From contig CBDIQW010000001.1 in NCBI GenBank assembly GCA_965283955.1, positions 3,720,001 through 3,784,000 of the forward strand: a DNA stretch of 64,000 nt, read 5' to 3'. Below, piece by piece: positions 24,178 to 33,780 of the stretch. The notes beneath the pieces are model-generated. The model made no database searches, was not told the origin of the DNA, and saw nothing but the letters and a program-made list of their open reading frames with translations. Source of the stretch: Emticicia sp965283955 (GTDB taxonomy: Bacteria > Bacteroidota > Bacteroidia > Cytophagales > Spirosomataceae). The translations under genes were made by a program, and so were the position numbers. Within the stretch, counting starts at the first letter, position 1; every line of letters begins with the position of its first letter.

Positions 24178-26478
24178 ATGGCAAAAGATAATTATTTAGA
24201 GAAACTCAATCCACCACAAAGAGAAGCAGTAACACACCCCGAAGGCCCATTGATGATTATTGCGGGTGCTGGTTCGGGCAAAACCCGTGTGCTTACCTAT
24301 CGCATAGCGTGGTTGATTGAGCAAGGCGTTGACCCTTTCAATATTTTGTCGTTGACGTTTACCAACAAAGCAGCGGGCGAAATGCGTCAGCGTATCGAGG
24401 CGGTTATCGGAAACGATGCCAAAAACCTTTGGATGGGAACTTTTCACTCAGTTTTTGCCAAAATCTTGCGTTTTGAAGGAAAAAGACTCGGTTATACTTC
24501 TGATTTTACGATTTACGATACCGACGATTCAAAATCTTTGATGCGAACAATTATCAAAGAATTGGGTCTGGACGATAAAACCTACAAACCAAACTACGTA
24601 CTCAATCGGATTTCGAGTGCCAAAAATGCCTTGGTTTCGTGGGAGGCTTACGCCAATAATCCTGTTTATATGGAAGACGATAAAGCCGCCCGAATGCCCG
24701 AAATCGGCCGACTTTATAAGATGTACGTGCTGCGTTGTTTCCAAGCAAACGCCATGGATTTTGACGATTTACTCTACAATACCAACGTACTTTTCCGTGA
24801 CCACCTCGATGTACTGAACAAATACCAACACAAGTTTAAGCACGTCATGGTCGATGAGTTTCAAGATACCAACGTTTCGCAGTATCTGATTACTCGTAAA
24901 CTTTCATCGGTGCATCAGAATATCTGTATCGTGGGCGATGATGCCCAAAGTATCTATGCCTTCCGTGGGGCAAATATTCAAAATATCTTGAATTTCAAGG
25001 CCGATTACCCCGATTTGAAAGTCGTGAAACTCGAACAAAACTACCGTTCAACCCAAACGATTGTCAATGCGGCCAATTCGGTCATTGCTCGAAATAAAGA
25101 ACAACTCGAGAAAAAAGTTTTCTCAGAAAACGAAGAAGGTAGCAAAATTGATGTCATAAAAGCTGCGTCTGATAATGAAGAAGGGCGTTTGATTGCTACC
25201 AATATTTTTGAAGAGAAAAATAATCATAGCCTAAAAAATACCGATTTTGCGATTCTTTACCGCACAAATGCCCAGTCGAGGGCTTTTGAGGAAGCACTAA
25301 GAAAACTCAATATCAAGTACCGAATCATCGGAGGCTTATCTTTTTATCAACGAAAAGAAATCAAAGATTTGTTGGCTTACCTTCGATTCACAATAAATCA
25401 GAACGACGAAGAGGCTTTCAAACGCATCATTAATTTACCTAAACGTGGCATTGGCGATACGACAGTTGCCAAAATCGTGGTGACGGCTGCAGAAAATGGT
25501 AAGTCGGTTTGGGAAGTGGTGAGCAATATCAATCAGTACATTGCTGGGCGTGCCGCTCAGACGATTGATGATTTTGCGACGCTCATCAAAAGCTACGGTT
25601 TATTGATTGAAGAAGGCAAAGATGCCCACACAGTGGCTTCGTACATTGCCAAAACTTCGGGACTTTTGAAGGAATTGTACGACGATAAAACCGTTGAGGG
25701 TTTGGCTCGTTACGAAAATATTCAAGAATTACTCAACTCAATCAAGCAATTTGTTGATAATCCCGAAAATGAGGAAGTAACCCTGAGTGCGTTTTTGCAG
25801 ACGGTTACGCTCATGACCACTGCCGACCAAGAAGACGAAGATGGCGACCACGACCGTGTGACCCTCATGACGATTCACGGAGCAAAAGGTTTGGAGTTTA
25901 AGTATGTCTATATCGTTGGTTTGGAAGAAAATCTCTTTCCATCACAAATGATGCTCTCGAAACGCAGCGATTTGGAAGAAGAACGCCGCTTGTTTTATGT
26001 GGCCATCACTCGTGCCGAAAAGAAACTGACGTTGAGTTATGCCGAAAGTAGATATAATTATGGTCGTCTGAATTACTGCGAGCCAAGTCGTTTTTTAGAA
26101 GAAATCGACCCAAAATACCTGCAAATTTCAAGAAGTAGAGTGATTTCTTACGGAAACAGCGATGTGAGAAATGACCGACCAGCAACGAGTTCGCCAGTTC
26201 CGTCAGGCTTTACGAAAAAAGAAACTCTAATTTCTAATTTACGACCTGTACAGAAAGCTGCTCCAGTGAACCACACGCCAACGGGCGATTTTGTGGCGAG
26301 TGATACCTCAAATCTAAAAGCAGGAGATAAAGTTGAGCATCCGAAATTTGGTTATGGAACTGTCACGAAAATGGATATTAATGGTAATGACCGAAAAGCA
26401 ACCATCAAATTTGATGCACAAGGACAAGGCGAAAAAACTCTTTTATTGAGTTTTGCGAAGTTGAGAATTGTGGAATAA
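24178..26478 (+). CDS. UvrD/PcrA type DNA helicase (superfamily 1)
   Basis: 766 residues. Q motif LNPPQREAV, Walker A GAGSGKT, motif Ia LTFTNKAAGEMRQR, motif II VDEFQDT, motif III GDDAQSIYAFRGA, motif IV LEQNYRSTQ, motif V VTLMTIHGAKGLEF and motif VI VAITRAEKKL are all intact. The C-terminal 50 residues form the Tudor-like PcrA/UvrD tail (AGDKVEHPKFGYGTV). A 3'-5' helicase for repair and replication-fork clearing. Followed on the opposite strand by umuC. Confidence 0.95.
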   Translation: MAKDNYLEKLNPPQREAVTHPEGPLMIIAGAGSGKTRVLTYRIAWLIEQGVDPFNILSLTFTNKAAGEMRQRIEAVIGNDAKNLWMGTFHSVFAKILRFEGKRLGYTSDFTIYDTDDSKSLMRTIIKELGLDDKTYKPNYVLNRISSAKNALVSWEAYANNPVYMEDDKAARMPEIGRLYKMYVLRCFQANAMDFDDLLYNTNVLFRDHLDVLNKYQHKFKHVMVDEFQDTNVSQYLITRKLSSVHQNICIVGDDAQSIYAFRGANIQNILNFKADYPDLKVVKLEQNYRSTQTIVNAANSVIARNKEQLEKKVFSENEEGSKIDVIKAASDNEEGRLIATNIFEEKNNHSLKNTDFAILYRTNAQSRAFEEALRKLNIKYRIIGGLSFYQRKEIKDLLAYLRFTINQNDEEAFKRIINLPKRGIGDTTVAKIVVTAAENGKSVWEVVSNINQYIAGRAAQTIDDFATLIKSYGLLIEEGKDAHTVASYIAKTSGLLKELYDDKTVEGLARYENIQELLNSIKQFVDNPENEEVTLSAFLQTVTLMTTADQEDEDGDHDRVTLMTIHGAKGLEFKYVYIVGLEENLFPSQMMLSKRSDLEEERRLFYVAITRAEKKLTLSYAESRYNYGRLNYCEPSRFLEEIDPKYLQISRSRVISYGNSDVRNDRPATSSPVPSGFTKKETLISNLRPVQKAAPVNHTPTGDFVASDTSNLKAGDKVEHPKFGYGTVTKMDINGNDRKATIKFDAQGQGEKTLLLSFAKLRIVE

Positions 26479-26526
26479 TATTTTTAACCATGCCACGCAC
26501 AGCGTGACATTATGTATTTCAAATAT

Positions 26527-27785
26527 TTATACCCGAATTACAATAATATCAGATAGCTTTGTGGTATAGTTGGGCGAAAGCTTTTCTTGCTTCATTTTCC
26601 AAGTCTTTTTAGGGTCTTGCGACCCGAGTCTTATTTTTTGCTGGCCAAACATCGCATTGACTTTATCAATGGATTGCATCAATTTTTTGTGGCGTTCATC
26701 GCTGTTTTCAAAGAGATTGATTTGCGATGTTTCTTCATCAGTAAAGTCTTGCACAATTACGCCCGCTCTTTTGTATTCGTAACCTCCTCGAAAAATAATT
26801 GATAAAGCCTGCAAAGCAAAATTTGAGATTTCGATACTCGAATTAGTCGGAAATGGCAAATTCAGCACGATATTTCGATTATATTGCGGTAAATCAAGAC
26901 GATGTCGATTGGTTTGAATAAAAACCATGACCGAATTGCAGCAAGATTTCTGCAAGCGTAGTTTTTCGGCACAAGTGACCGCAAAAGTCGAAATACGTTC
27001 TTCTAAAAAATCTCGTTCAGCATGATTGCCCTCAAACGAACGAGTAATGGCAATATTCTTTTTTTGTTGAGCTTCTTCTAAATCGAGCGTGGGTTTTCCT
27101 TCTAAATCACGTTTTAGTCGTAGGCCACAATGGCCATATTCTCTTGTACCCATCGGTCGTCGAGTAGTGTAAAATCGAGTGCTGTTTTTACGCCAATTGC
27201 TTGCAAACGTTTGGCGTGTTTGCGGCCAATTCCCCAAACATCTTCTATTTTTAGCCATCTTAGGGCTTTTATGCGTTTTTCTTCATCATCAATCAGATAA
27301 ACATTATTAGTATGCTGCGGAAATTTTTTGGCTATGCGGTTGGCTACTTTTGCCAGTGACTTGGTTGGAGCAATGCCCACACTTATGGGTATTCCTGTGC
27401 CTTTTGTTACTCGGCGGTGCATAGATTCGCCTATGTGTTGGAGATTAAATCGCTCAAAACCTTCAAATTTGATAAAAGCTTCGTCTATGCTATAAACTTC
27501 CATTTCGGGGCTGAAATCATTCAAAATGGTCATTACTCGTTGGCTCATATCGCCATAAAGTGCAAAATTGGCCGAGAAAACTTCAATGCCATTTTGCTCA
27601 AAAAACTTTTCCCACTGATAGGCTGCTGCTCCCATCGGAACACCCAATGCCTTTGCCTCATTGCTTCGAGAAATTACGCAGCCATCATTGTTTGAATAGA
27701 CAACAATAGGCTTGCCGACGAGGTTTGGTTGAAAAACTCGTTGGCAAGATGCGTAAAAATTATTGCAATCGACTAAGGCAAACAT
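26527..27785 (-). CDS. umuC: DNA polymerase V subunit UmuC (frameshifted)
   Basis: About 419 residues once repaired, a Y-family translesion polymerase. N-terminal LVDCNNFYASCQRVFQP (catalytic Asp), VYSNNDGCVISRSNEAKALG, VYSIDEAFIKFEG (catalytic acidic pair) and helix-hairpin-helix WGIGRKHAKRLQAIG. The frame stops at 27114, after ENMAIVAYD, and the little-finger domain continues in another frame as LRLKRDLEGKPTLDLEEAQ, KNIAITRSF. Adding one base in the GG at about 27123-27124 restores IVGLRLKR. It shares one base with the umuD stop. Confidence 0.9.
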
Positions 27786-28231
27786 CAGAAAGATTTGATA
27801 GAAAAAGTAATGATTCCCCAGATGATAAAATCGTTTTCTTCAGTAACTTTTATGGGTTTGTAATCTTCGTTTTCTGCAAGTAGCCAGCATTGTTTTTTCT
27901 CGATTCTGATTCTTTTGAGCGTAAATTCTCCATCAATAAAACAGACTGCAATTTTATTATTGATGGGCTCTAAACTTTTATCAATTATCAGAATATCGCC
28001 ATCGAAAATTCCAACGTTTTTCATCGAATGACCTTTCACAAATCCACAGAAAGTTGAAGGTTTGTTTTTGATAAGGTATTTGTTGAGGTCGATTGATAAT
28101 TCAGTAAAATCAAGAGCAGGCGAAGGAAACCCAGCACTGATTCCAATATCAACAAAAGGTAATCTCAATGCTGTTTCGGCAGAAAGAGGCGTAATATCAA
28201 TGGTCGAATCTTGTATTTGAATGACTGACAT
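27785..28231 (-). CDS. umuD: UmuD, LexA/S24-type protease subunit of DNA polymerase V
   Basis: 148 residues. Cleavage site Ala-Gly in SAGFPSPALD, catalytic Ser in GHSMKNVGIFDGD and Lys in GEFTLKRIRIE are present, so it can self-cleave with RecA and pair with UmuC. No clear LexA box is seen in the upstream 100 bases. Overlaps umuC by one base and is on the same strand. Confidence 0.92.
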   Translation of the reverse strand: MSVIQIQDSTIDITPLSAETALRLPFVDIGISAGFPSPALDFTELSIDLNKYLIKNKPSTFCGFVKGHSMKNVGIFDGDILIIDKSLEPINNKIAVCFIDGEFTLKRIRIEKKQCWLLAENEDYKPIKVTEENDFIIWGIITFSIKSF

Positions 28232-28315
28232 GGTGCTGATGAACTTAAAATTTCTTTAAAGAGAAGTTTTCAAGTAAATGTAGGAAAGATTTGAACATTT
28301 TGATTAGTAGATAAC

Positions 28316-28348
28316 AAAAAATCCAGCGAACCTCGCTGGATTTTTTTT
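28316..28348 (-). terminator. Rho-independent terminator after the DCC gene region
   Basis: A-rich run, stem ATCCAGCGA.../TCGCTGGAT and T8. It lies between the DCC gene (minus strand, ends 28357) and umuD, and would stop the DCC transcript. Confidence 0.85.
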
Positions 28349-28356
28349 GGAATATC

Positions 28357-28749
28357 TTATAAAAACCTTGCTTTCAATTCAGGTGTTGGAATGCGGCAAG
28401 CATCAGTTCTACCAAAGATTCGATAACGGTTGCGAGCTACTAAATCATAAATAGGATTTCGGAGAAAAGCTGGTACGATTTTGAAAACATAAAAAATCTT
28501 CCAAATTCCATCCATTCTACGAGCAATTTCGAGAGCTGCATCTGATTTCTGATAAACTTTATCGCCTTCAATCCCCACGATGCTGTTAAAATTACTGGTT
28601 TTTAGACCATTTTTTTTGAGTAATTCCTGACCAATTTCTGATTGTAAGGCCGCAAATTTGAATATGCTTTTACTATCTCTGTCAATAATGAAATTGATAG
28701 AAGCATTACAAAAGTTACAAACGCCATCGAATAGAATAGTCATTTTCAA
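28357..28749 (-). CDS. DCC family thiol-disulfide oxidoreductase-like protein (DUF393)
   Basis: 130 residues. FDGVCNFCNASINFIIDRD (the DxxCxxC signature), then KFAALQSEIGQELL, and C-terminal VPAFLRNPIYDLVARNRY, as in the DCC family. Predicted thioredoxin-like oxidoreductase; the substrate is unknown. A second ATG two codons downstream is an alternative start. Upstream is a short palindromic repeat. Confidence 0.88.
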   Translation of the reverse strand: MKMTILFDGVCNFCNASINFIIDRDSKSIFKFAALQSEIGQELLKKNGLKTSNFNSIVGIEGDKVYQKSDAALEIARRMDGIWKIFYVFKIVPAFLRNPIYDLVARNRYRIFGRTDACRIPTPELKARFL

Positions 28750-28771
28750 GAATCTAAAAAAATCTCGATAA

Positions 28772-28790
28772 GGGCTTATGTGATAAGCCC
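28772..28790. repeat. Short palindromic repeat (GTAGGGGC family), copy 2
   Basis: GGGCTTAT-GTG-ATAAGCCC followed by CTACA. Same pattern as 19307-19325 with paired arm changes (G-C becomes T-A), so the hairpin is kept while the sequence drifts. It lies between ccmE and the DCC gene. Confidence 0.75.
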
Positions 28791-28800
28791 CTACATATTT

Positions 28801-29247
28801 TTACTTCATCGAAACCGCTTTTGCAGGTTCTTCTGCTTTTAGCTCATTGTTGTTGTATTTCGATGGGCATTTCAATAGAATTTGGTCAGCCTTGAAACAC
28901 TTATTTGCCAAGTCCATTTTACCAACAACTACCAATTTTTCTGATTTATCTAAATCTGTTGGTTTTGGTTGGTTATACACCACTTTTGATTCATAGTTTA
29001 ATGAGTCAACCATTACAAATTCAAAATGATTAGGGTCAACTGACGGTTCGTAAACCATTCCCGCAAAATTTCCTGAAGCATCTTTTTTCAAAGAGCCAAC
29101 CACGTGCATTGATTTGGTGCTACCTTCTTTGGCAACTTGCTCGGCTTCGCTGAAACCTACGTAAGTACTGGCATCACCAACCGTTGAAATGATGATTGCG
29201 ATTGCTACCGCAATGATTCCGAGTGCTATGATATGTGATTTTTTCAT
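28801..29247 (-). CDS. ccmE: Cytochrome c maturation protein CcmE, CxxxY type
   Basis: 148 residues. One N-terminal membrane helix, then an OB-fold (YVGFSEAEQVAKEGSTKSMHV, VMVDSLNYESKVVYNQ, LVVVGKMD). The heme-binding motif near residue 127 is KCPSKYN, i.e. Cys-x-x-x-Tyr, not the usual His-x-x-x-Tyr. That variant is known from archaea and some delta-proteobacteria. It would take heme from CcmC and pass it to CcmF. It ends a ccmB-C-D-E run. Confidence 0.9.
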   Translation of the reverse strand: MKKSHIIALGIIAVAIAIIISTVGDASTYVGFSEAEQVAKEGSTKSMHVVGSLKKDASGNFAGMVYEPSVDPNHFEFVMVDSLNYESKVVYNQPKPTDLDKSEKLVVVGKMDLANKCFKADQILLKCPSKYNNNELKAEEPAKAVSMK

Positions 29248-29343
29248 ATTGTTGAAAGTCCACAGTCAACTGACCATAGACAATAGTTTTTGTTGAAAAT
29301 AATGTTGCAAATCTTGTCTTTACTATCGACCGTTGGCTACCGA

Positions 29344-29547
29344 CTATAGACCTTTCTCAATCTTACTTATCTTTCTATCTAACAAAACTAAGTAAGCAAT
29401 AATTCCGACAAATACGATTGCGATTACAGCAACAACTACCCAAATTTTGCCATCAGCACGCATCTGGTCGGCCATTTGTACTTCTTCTTGTGCAAACAAA
29501 TTGAATGAAGTAAGAAGTATTACTAAAAACGATATAATTTTTTTCAT
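29344..29547 (-). CDS. CcmD-like small membrane protein
   Basis: 67 residues: N-terminal signal-like helix, a short acidic stretch (EEVQMADQMRADG) and a second helix WVVVAVIAIVFVGIIAYLVLL followed by DRKISKIEK. Size and position between ccmC and ccmE fit CcmD, which helps release holo-CcmE. Sequence alone is too short to prove it. Confidence 0.72.
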   Translation of the reverse strand: MKKIISFLVILLTSFNLFAQEEVQMADQMRADGKIWVVVAVIAIVFVGIIAYLVLLDRKISKIEKGL

Positions 29548-29578
29548 TATTGTTGAAATTTAACGGTAAAACAAAGAT

Positions 29579-30238
29579 TTAGTTTGAACCCAATCGTTCG
29601 ATAGCACGTAGGCGAATGCGTAAACTCGTAATCCAAACACCCAAGAGTGTCCAACCTATTATGGCAGGATAAAAAACCATTCGCATCGAATTATCCATAT
29701 CATATTTACCGAAGGCGGGATTACCACCGTTTCCTGGGTGAAGTGAATCGGTTAGTCTTGGTAAAATCCAAACCAATGGAATGAATGTTGCGAATGCGAA
29801 AATATTGTAAATACCTGATAATCTGGCTTTTCGTTGTTCGTCTTCAAACGAACTTCTTAGAATGAAATAGGCTGCATAGACTAAAAGTCCAACCTCAACG
29901 GCAATGATTTTTGGGTCTTTCGGAAGCCAATCTCCCCAAGTATATTGTCCCCAAAGCGAGCCAGTTAGAAAGCCCAAAATGCCAAAAAAGATAGCCACAT
30001 TGGCAAATTCGACTGAATATTCATCGTCTTGGATATTTCCGTTGCGTAAATATTTAATCGCAAACCACATAGAAGCAGTCATTAATGTCATCATTCCAAA
30101 CCACAATGGCACATGGAAATAAACATTACGAATAGTTTCATTTAATATCGGTTGACGTGGCACAATTCCACCAAGTCCTTGAATAATTGTGTAGAGAAGT
30201 ATGACTACACACAAAATTTTCCACCAAGTTTTTTTCAT
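29579..30238 (-). CDS. ccmC: Heme exporter/handling protein CcmC
   Basis: 219 residues, six membrane segments. The heme-handling loop WGQYTWGDWLPKDPK replaces the standard WWD (WGxxWxWD) motif in a shortened form. His residues in FHVPLWFG and DSLHPGNG are likely heme ligands. It lies in a ccmB-C-D-E order. Its start codon is right at the end of the composite repeat 30241-30342. Confidence 0.88.
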   Translation of the reverse strand: MKKTWWKILCVVILLYTIIQGLGGIVPRQPILNETIRNVYFHVPLWFGMMTLMTASMWFAIKYLRNGNIQDDEYSVEFANVAIFFGILGFLTGSLWGQYTWGDWLPKDPKIIAVEVGLLVYAAYFILRSSFEDEQRKARLSGIYNIFAFATFIPLVWILPRLTDSLHPGNGGNPAFGKYDMDNSMRMVFYPAIIGWTLLGVWITSLRIRLRAIERLGSN

Positions 30239-30240
30239 AA

Positions 30241-30342
30241 GCCTCGCAGCGGCGAACCGCCCTAACCCCCGATGGGGGATTTTTTATAAATAATTAATAA
30301 TAATGCCGTCCAGAACTCCCCCATTGGGGGCTGGGGGGCTAA
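30241..30342. repeat. Composite palindromic repeat, copy 1, in the ccmB-ccmC gap
   Basis: Two hairpin ends separated by an AT-rich middle: CCTCGCAGCGGCGAACCGCC, a CCCCCGATGGGGG stem, AT spacer, then ACTCCCCCATTGGGGG and GGGGGGC. It fills nearly the whole gap. The last bases code the end of ccmB, and the other end touches the ccmC ATG. A related element is at 60405-60514. Confidence 0.85.
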
Positions 30343-31001
30343 CTCCTCCACAAAAAAGGAAAGAGTAAATAACTAATTGCTATCACAATGGCATCAATTG
30401 CCAGTAAAATCAAAATTTCGTCGTAGCTGGTGTTCCATTCTAAGCCATCCATGGCATTTTTCGATAGCCTGATGAGCATCGAAAGCATTGGCAGAATGAT
30501 TGGAAAACTCAAAACAGCCATCAAAGTAGAAGTGTTTTCTGCTTTTGAGGCAATCCCAGCTACCATAGTTAATGTTGAAGAAAAACCAATTGCTCCGAGT
30601 ACGATGGCCGTCAGATACATCACCAGATTCTGCACAGGATTTCCCAAAAAAACGATATAAATAAACAAGCCTATCAGCGACAATGTTAGAAGCAATACAA
30701 TATTATAAATGATTTTTGAGAGAATTATACCTTGCGGACTTGCCAGTGTATAATAATAAAGCTGTCGGCCTGCTCGTTCTTGTGTAAAACTTTTCGTGAT
30801 TGAATTGACAGCCGTAAAGAGTAAAATTATCCAAAGAAGTGTATTCCAAGTGATGGGTTCCATCCCTTTAATTTTCAGAGCAAAACTGATATAGCAAACA
30901 AAAACAGTGCTTACGATATAGAGAATCATGCCGTTGAGGGCATAGCGTTGTCGCCATTCGAGTCTGATTTCCTTTTCTATAAGTGCTTTGAGTTCTTGCA
31001 T
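30339..31001 (-). CDS. ccmB: Heme exporter protein CcmB
   Basis: 220 residues from the ATG at 31001 (an upstream in-frame ATG at 31022 is possible). It opens with LKALIEKEIRLEWRQRYALNG, typical of CcmB, and has six membrane segments. The final residues (RS and stop) lie in the repeat at 30241-30342. CcmA, the usual ATPase partner, is not adjacent; the feo genes are upstream and divergent. Confidence 0.88.
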   Translation of the reverse strand: MQELKALIEKEIRLEWRQRYALNGMILYIVSTVFVCYISFALKIKGMEPITWNTLLWIILLFTAVNSITKSFTQERAGRQLYYYTLASPQGIILSKIIYNIVLLLTLSLIGLFIYIVFLGNPVQNLVMYLTAIVLGAIGFSSTLTMVAGIASKAENTSTLMAVLSFPIILPMLSMLIRLSKNAMDGLEWNTSYDEILILLAIDAIVIAISYLLFPFLWRS

Positions 31002-31218
31002 AGTTTTGTAGAACAACCACATCGGCGGTCTAATTTCCGAAATTGTTCGGTGACTGCAAAGATACTACTCAAACAAATAGCTTTTTTATGATTTTTATTC
31101 TTTTTCTATAATTTTTCTATTTTTGGATTGATGTAACAACTGACGAAAATCATTTTTATTTTAGAACCAAATAAGGTAATTTTACGTTTATTTGAAATCA
31201 GTCTAAATAAATTATAAA

Positions 31219-31446
31219 GTGCAAGCCGAAAAAACTGTTGCCGATTTAAAGATAGGAGAGAAAGGAATTATAAATAATTTCAAAGACGACGCTATGTCAT
31301 TAAAACTACTCGAAATGGGTTGTTTGCCCGATACCGAAGTGAGTCTCGACTTTATTGCTCCGTTGGGTTGTCCTGTGGGAATTACGGTGGCGGGCTATCA
31401 TCTTTCGCTGCGAAAAAGAGAAGCGGCAACGATTGTTTTGAAATAG
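31219..31446 (+). CDS. feoA: Ferrous iron transport protein FeoA
   Basis: 75 residues, GTG start. SH3-like small protein: TVADLKIGEKGII, MSLKLLEMGCLPDTEV, APLGCPVGITVAGYHLSLRKREA. A cytoplasmic partner of FeoB, 65 bases upstream of it. No Fur box could be read with confidence. Confidence 0.93.
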   Translation: MQAEKTVADLKIGEKGIINNFKDDAMSLKLLEMGCLPDTEVSLDFIAPLGCPVGITVAGYHLSLRKREAATIVLK

Positions 31447-31511
31447 CCAACTGACAATAGCAAATTATGCTATGTTTTTAGACAATATAATTAATTAAAA
31501 ATCATAGTCCA

Positions 31512-33653
31512 TTGCCTTTGGACTTTCTTTTGACCAGTAATTTTGTGAAAAATAAACAAGTAGTTGCACTTCTTGGTAATCCAAACTCAGGGAAATCCTC
31601 ACTTTTTAATCAACTCACTGGGTTGCGTCAAAAAATTGGTAATTTCCCAGGAGTAACGGTAGATAAAAAAGTAGGGTTTTGTCGTCTGAGCGGAAGTATG
31701 GACGTTGAGATTCTTGACCTTCCTGGAACATATAGCATTTACCCAAATTCACTTGATGAACAGGTAGTGCTTGAAGTGCTGGCCAATCCACAAAATCCCG
31801 ATTATCCTGATTTAGCTGTTGTAGTGGCCGACGCTTCAAATTTGAAGCGAAATATGCTACTTTTTGAGCAAATCAGTGATTTGGGTGTACCTGCAATTTT
31901 AGCACTCAATATGCTTGATGTGGCCGAAGAATCTGGAATTTCTATCAATTCGGGCAAACTTTCGAAGATTTTAGGTATTCCGGTTGTTGAACTCAATGCT
32001 CGTGAAGGTATCGGAATAGAGGGTTTGAAACACACCATTTTCAATCAGCTTCAACACAAAAAAACGCATATTAATCCACCAAATTTTGATAAAAAAACAG
32101 AGGCAGTTTTTGCGGACGTCAAATCAAAATTTGGTGTTGAAAATAAATATTTAGCTCTTCAATATGCTGCACAGGCTCAAAAATTGATGTTTTTGGGTGA
32201 AAATCAACAAAAGGATTTAGAGGAAATTGTAAAGAAACACAATTTCAATGCCGATAAATTTCAATCAAGCGAAACCATTGAACGCTACCGTGATATTAGC
32301 GGTACGCTTGCAGAAGTAGTTATTGAAGAAGGCACAAAAAAAGAAACAATTTCTGAAAAAATCGACCACATTTTGCTGCATAAAATCTGGGGATATGTGA
32401 TTTTCTTGGGCATTTTATTCTTGATTTTTCAGTCGGTTTTCACAATTGCCGAAGCTCCGATGGACTTGATTGACCAAGGAGTAGCAATGGTAAACGATTT
32501 TCTGAAATCAAATCTACCTGATAATCAATTGGTTAGCTTACTTACCGATGGTTTGGTGGCGGGTATCGGTGGTGTATTGATTTTTATTCCACAGATTGCG
32601 TTTTTGTTTGCTTTCATATCAATTCTCGAAGAATCGGGCTATATGGCTCGTGTGGTAGTTTTGATGGATAAACTGATTCGTAGATTTGGTATGAGTGGAA
32701 AATCGGTCGTACCGCTTATTTCAAGTATGGCTTGTGCGGTACCAGCTATTATGTCGGCTCGCACGATTGGCTCATGGAAAGACCGCTTGATTACGATAAT
32801 GGTTACGCCATTAATGAGCTGCTCGGCACGTTTGCCAATTTACACGATTCTGATAGCCCTCGTTGTGCCAAATACGAAGGCTTTGGGTTTCTTCAATATG
32901 CAAGGTGTGGCCTTAATGGGGCTTTATTTGCTGGGTTTTTTCTCGGCACTTTTGGCTGGTTGGTTGATGAAGTTCATGCTAAAATCGAACGAAAGAAGTT
33001 ACTTTATTATGGAGCTTCCAACTTATAAAAAACCACGCTGGAAACAAGTAGGTTTTACGATTTTGGAGAAAGTAAAAACCTTTGTTTTTGAAGCAGGGAA
33101 AGTAATTGTGGCCATTTCAATAGTTTTGTGGGTACTGGCATCTTATGGGCCAAGTGATAAAATCGAAAGAGCAGAAAAGGAGGTTATTGCCCAAAATCCA
33201 AACCTCGAACAGGCACAACTTGACTCAAAAATAGCTTCGGTGCGTCTCGAAAATTCGTATGCAGGGCATTTTGGAAAATTCATTGAGCCAGCTATCAAGC
33301 CATTGGGCTATGACTGGAAAATCGGTATTGCACTCATTACATCGTTTGCGGCACGTGAGGTTTTTGTCGGAACTGTCTCAACGATTTATAGTATCGGAGC
33401 TGATGTCGAAAACGAAACAACCATTAAAGAACGTCTCAGAAATGAAGTAAATGCTGAAACTGGACAGCCAACTTTTTCGGTGGCAACCTCGTTTTCGTTA
33501 TTGATATTCTATGTTTTTGCCATGATGTGTATGAGTACGTTGGCAGTAGTTTATCGTGAAACCAAAGGTTGGAAATGGCCAATCATTCAGTTGGTTTATA
33601 TGTCAGTTTTAGCGTATGTATCTGCATTCGTGGTTTATCAGGTTTTGAGTTAG
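31512..33653 (+). CDS. feoB: Ferrous iron transporter FeoB
   Basis: 713 residues (TTG at 31512 used; a GTG at 31545 in front of KNKQVVALLGNPN is an alternative). N-terminal G domain: GNPNSGKSSLFN (G1), GNFPGVTVDKK (G2), DLPGTYS (G3), LNMLDVAEE (G4). Then a helical spacer and about ten membrane segments with the Nucleoside-recognition/Gate motifs (FIPQIAFLFAFISILEESGY; CAVPAIMSARTI). Imports Fe2+ across the inner membrane. Confidence 0.94.
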   Translation: MPLDFLLTSNFVKNKQVVALLGNPNSGKSSLFNQLTGLRQKIGNFPGVTVDKKVGFCRLSGSMDVEILDLPGTYSIYPNSLDEQVVLEVLANPQNPDYPDLAVVVADASNLKRNMLLFEQISDLGVPAILALNMLDVAEESGISINSGKLSKILGIPVVELNAREGIGIEGLKHTIFNQLQHKKTHINPPNFDKKTEAVFADVKSKFGVENKYLALQYAAQAQKLMFLGENQQKDLEEIVKKHNFNADKFQSSETIERYRDISGTLAEVVIEEGTKKETISEKIDHILLHKIWGYVIFLGILFLIFQSVFTIAEAPMDLIDQGVAMVNDFLKSNLPDNQLVSLLTDGLVAGIGGVLIFIPQIAFLFAFISILEESGYMARVVVLMDKLIRRFGMSGKSVVPLISSMACAVPAIMSARTIGSWKDRLITIMVTPLMSCSARLPIYTILIALVVPNTKALGFFNMQGVALMGLYLLGFFSALLAGWLMKFMLKSNERSYFIMELPTYKKPRWKQVGFTILEKVKTFVFEAGKVIVAISIVLWVLASYGPSDKIERAEKEVIAQNPNLEQAQLDSKIASVRLENSYAGHFGKFIEPAIKPLGYDWKIGIALITSFAAREVFVGTVSTIYSIGADVENETTIKERLRNEVNAETGQPTFSVATSFSLLIFYVFAMMCMSTLAVVYRETKGWKWPIIQLVYMSVLAYVSAFVVYQVLS

Positions 33654-33727
33654 ATTTTCTTTTAGATAAGAGATTTGAGACAAAAGACAGAAGAATGAGA
33701 TGAACCGTTAATGTATAATTTTCTGTT

Positions 33728-33735
33728 TAGATTTG
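33728..33735 (+). promoter_or_regulatory. Candidate promoter of the GroES-like gene
   Basis: TAGATTTG (TAnnTTTG), 46 bases before the ATG at 33781. It supports starting at 33781 rather than at an upstream in-frame codon. Confidence 0.45.
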
Positions 33736-33780
33736 TATAAGGTTTATTTATTCAACATTCTATCATTCAAGATTAGTTTT

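Noticed and set aside
28232..28315. LexA (SOS) box upstream of umuD
   Set aside because: No inverted repeat of a known LexA type could be read; the Bacteroidota consensus is not fixed enough to call one.
29248..29343. Words like 'gaccatagacaatag' and 'ctaccgactatagac' between ccmE and ccmD
   Set aside because: Looks like a decayed intergenic repeat, but pairing is too poor to define boundaries.
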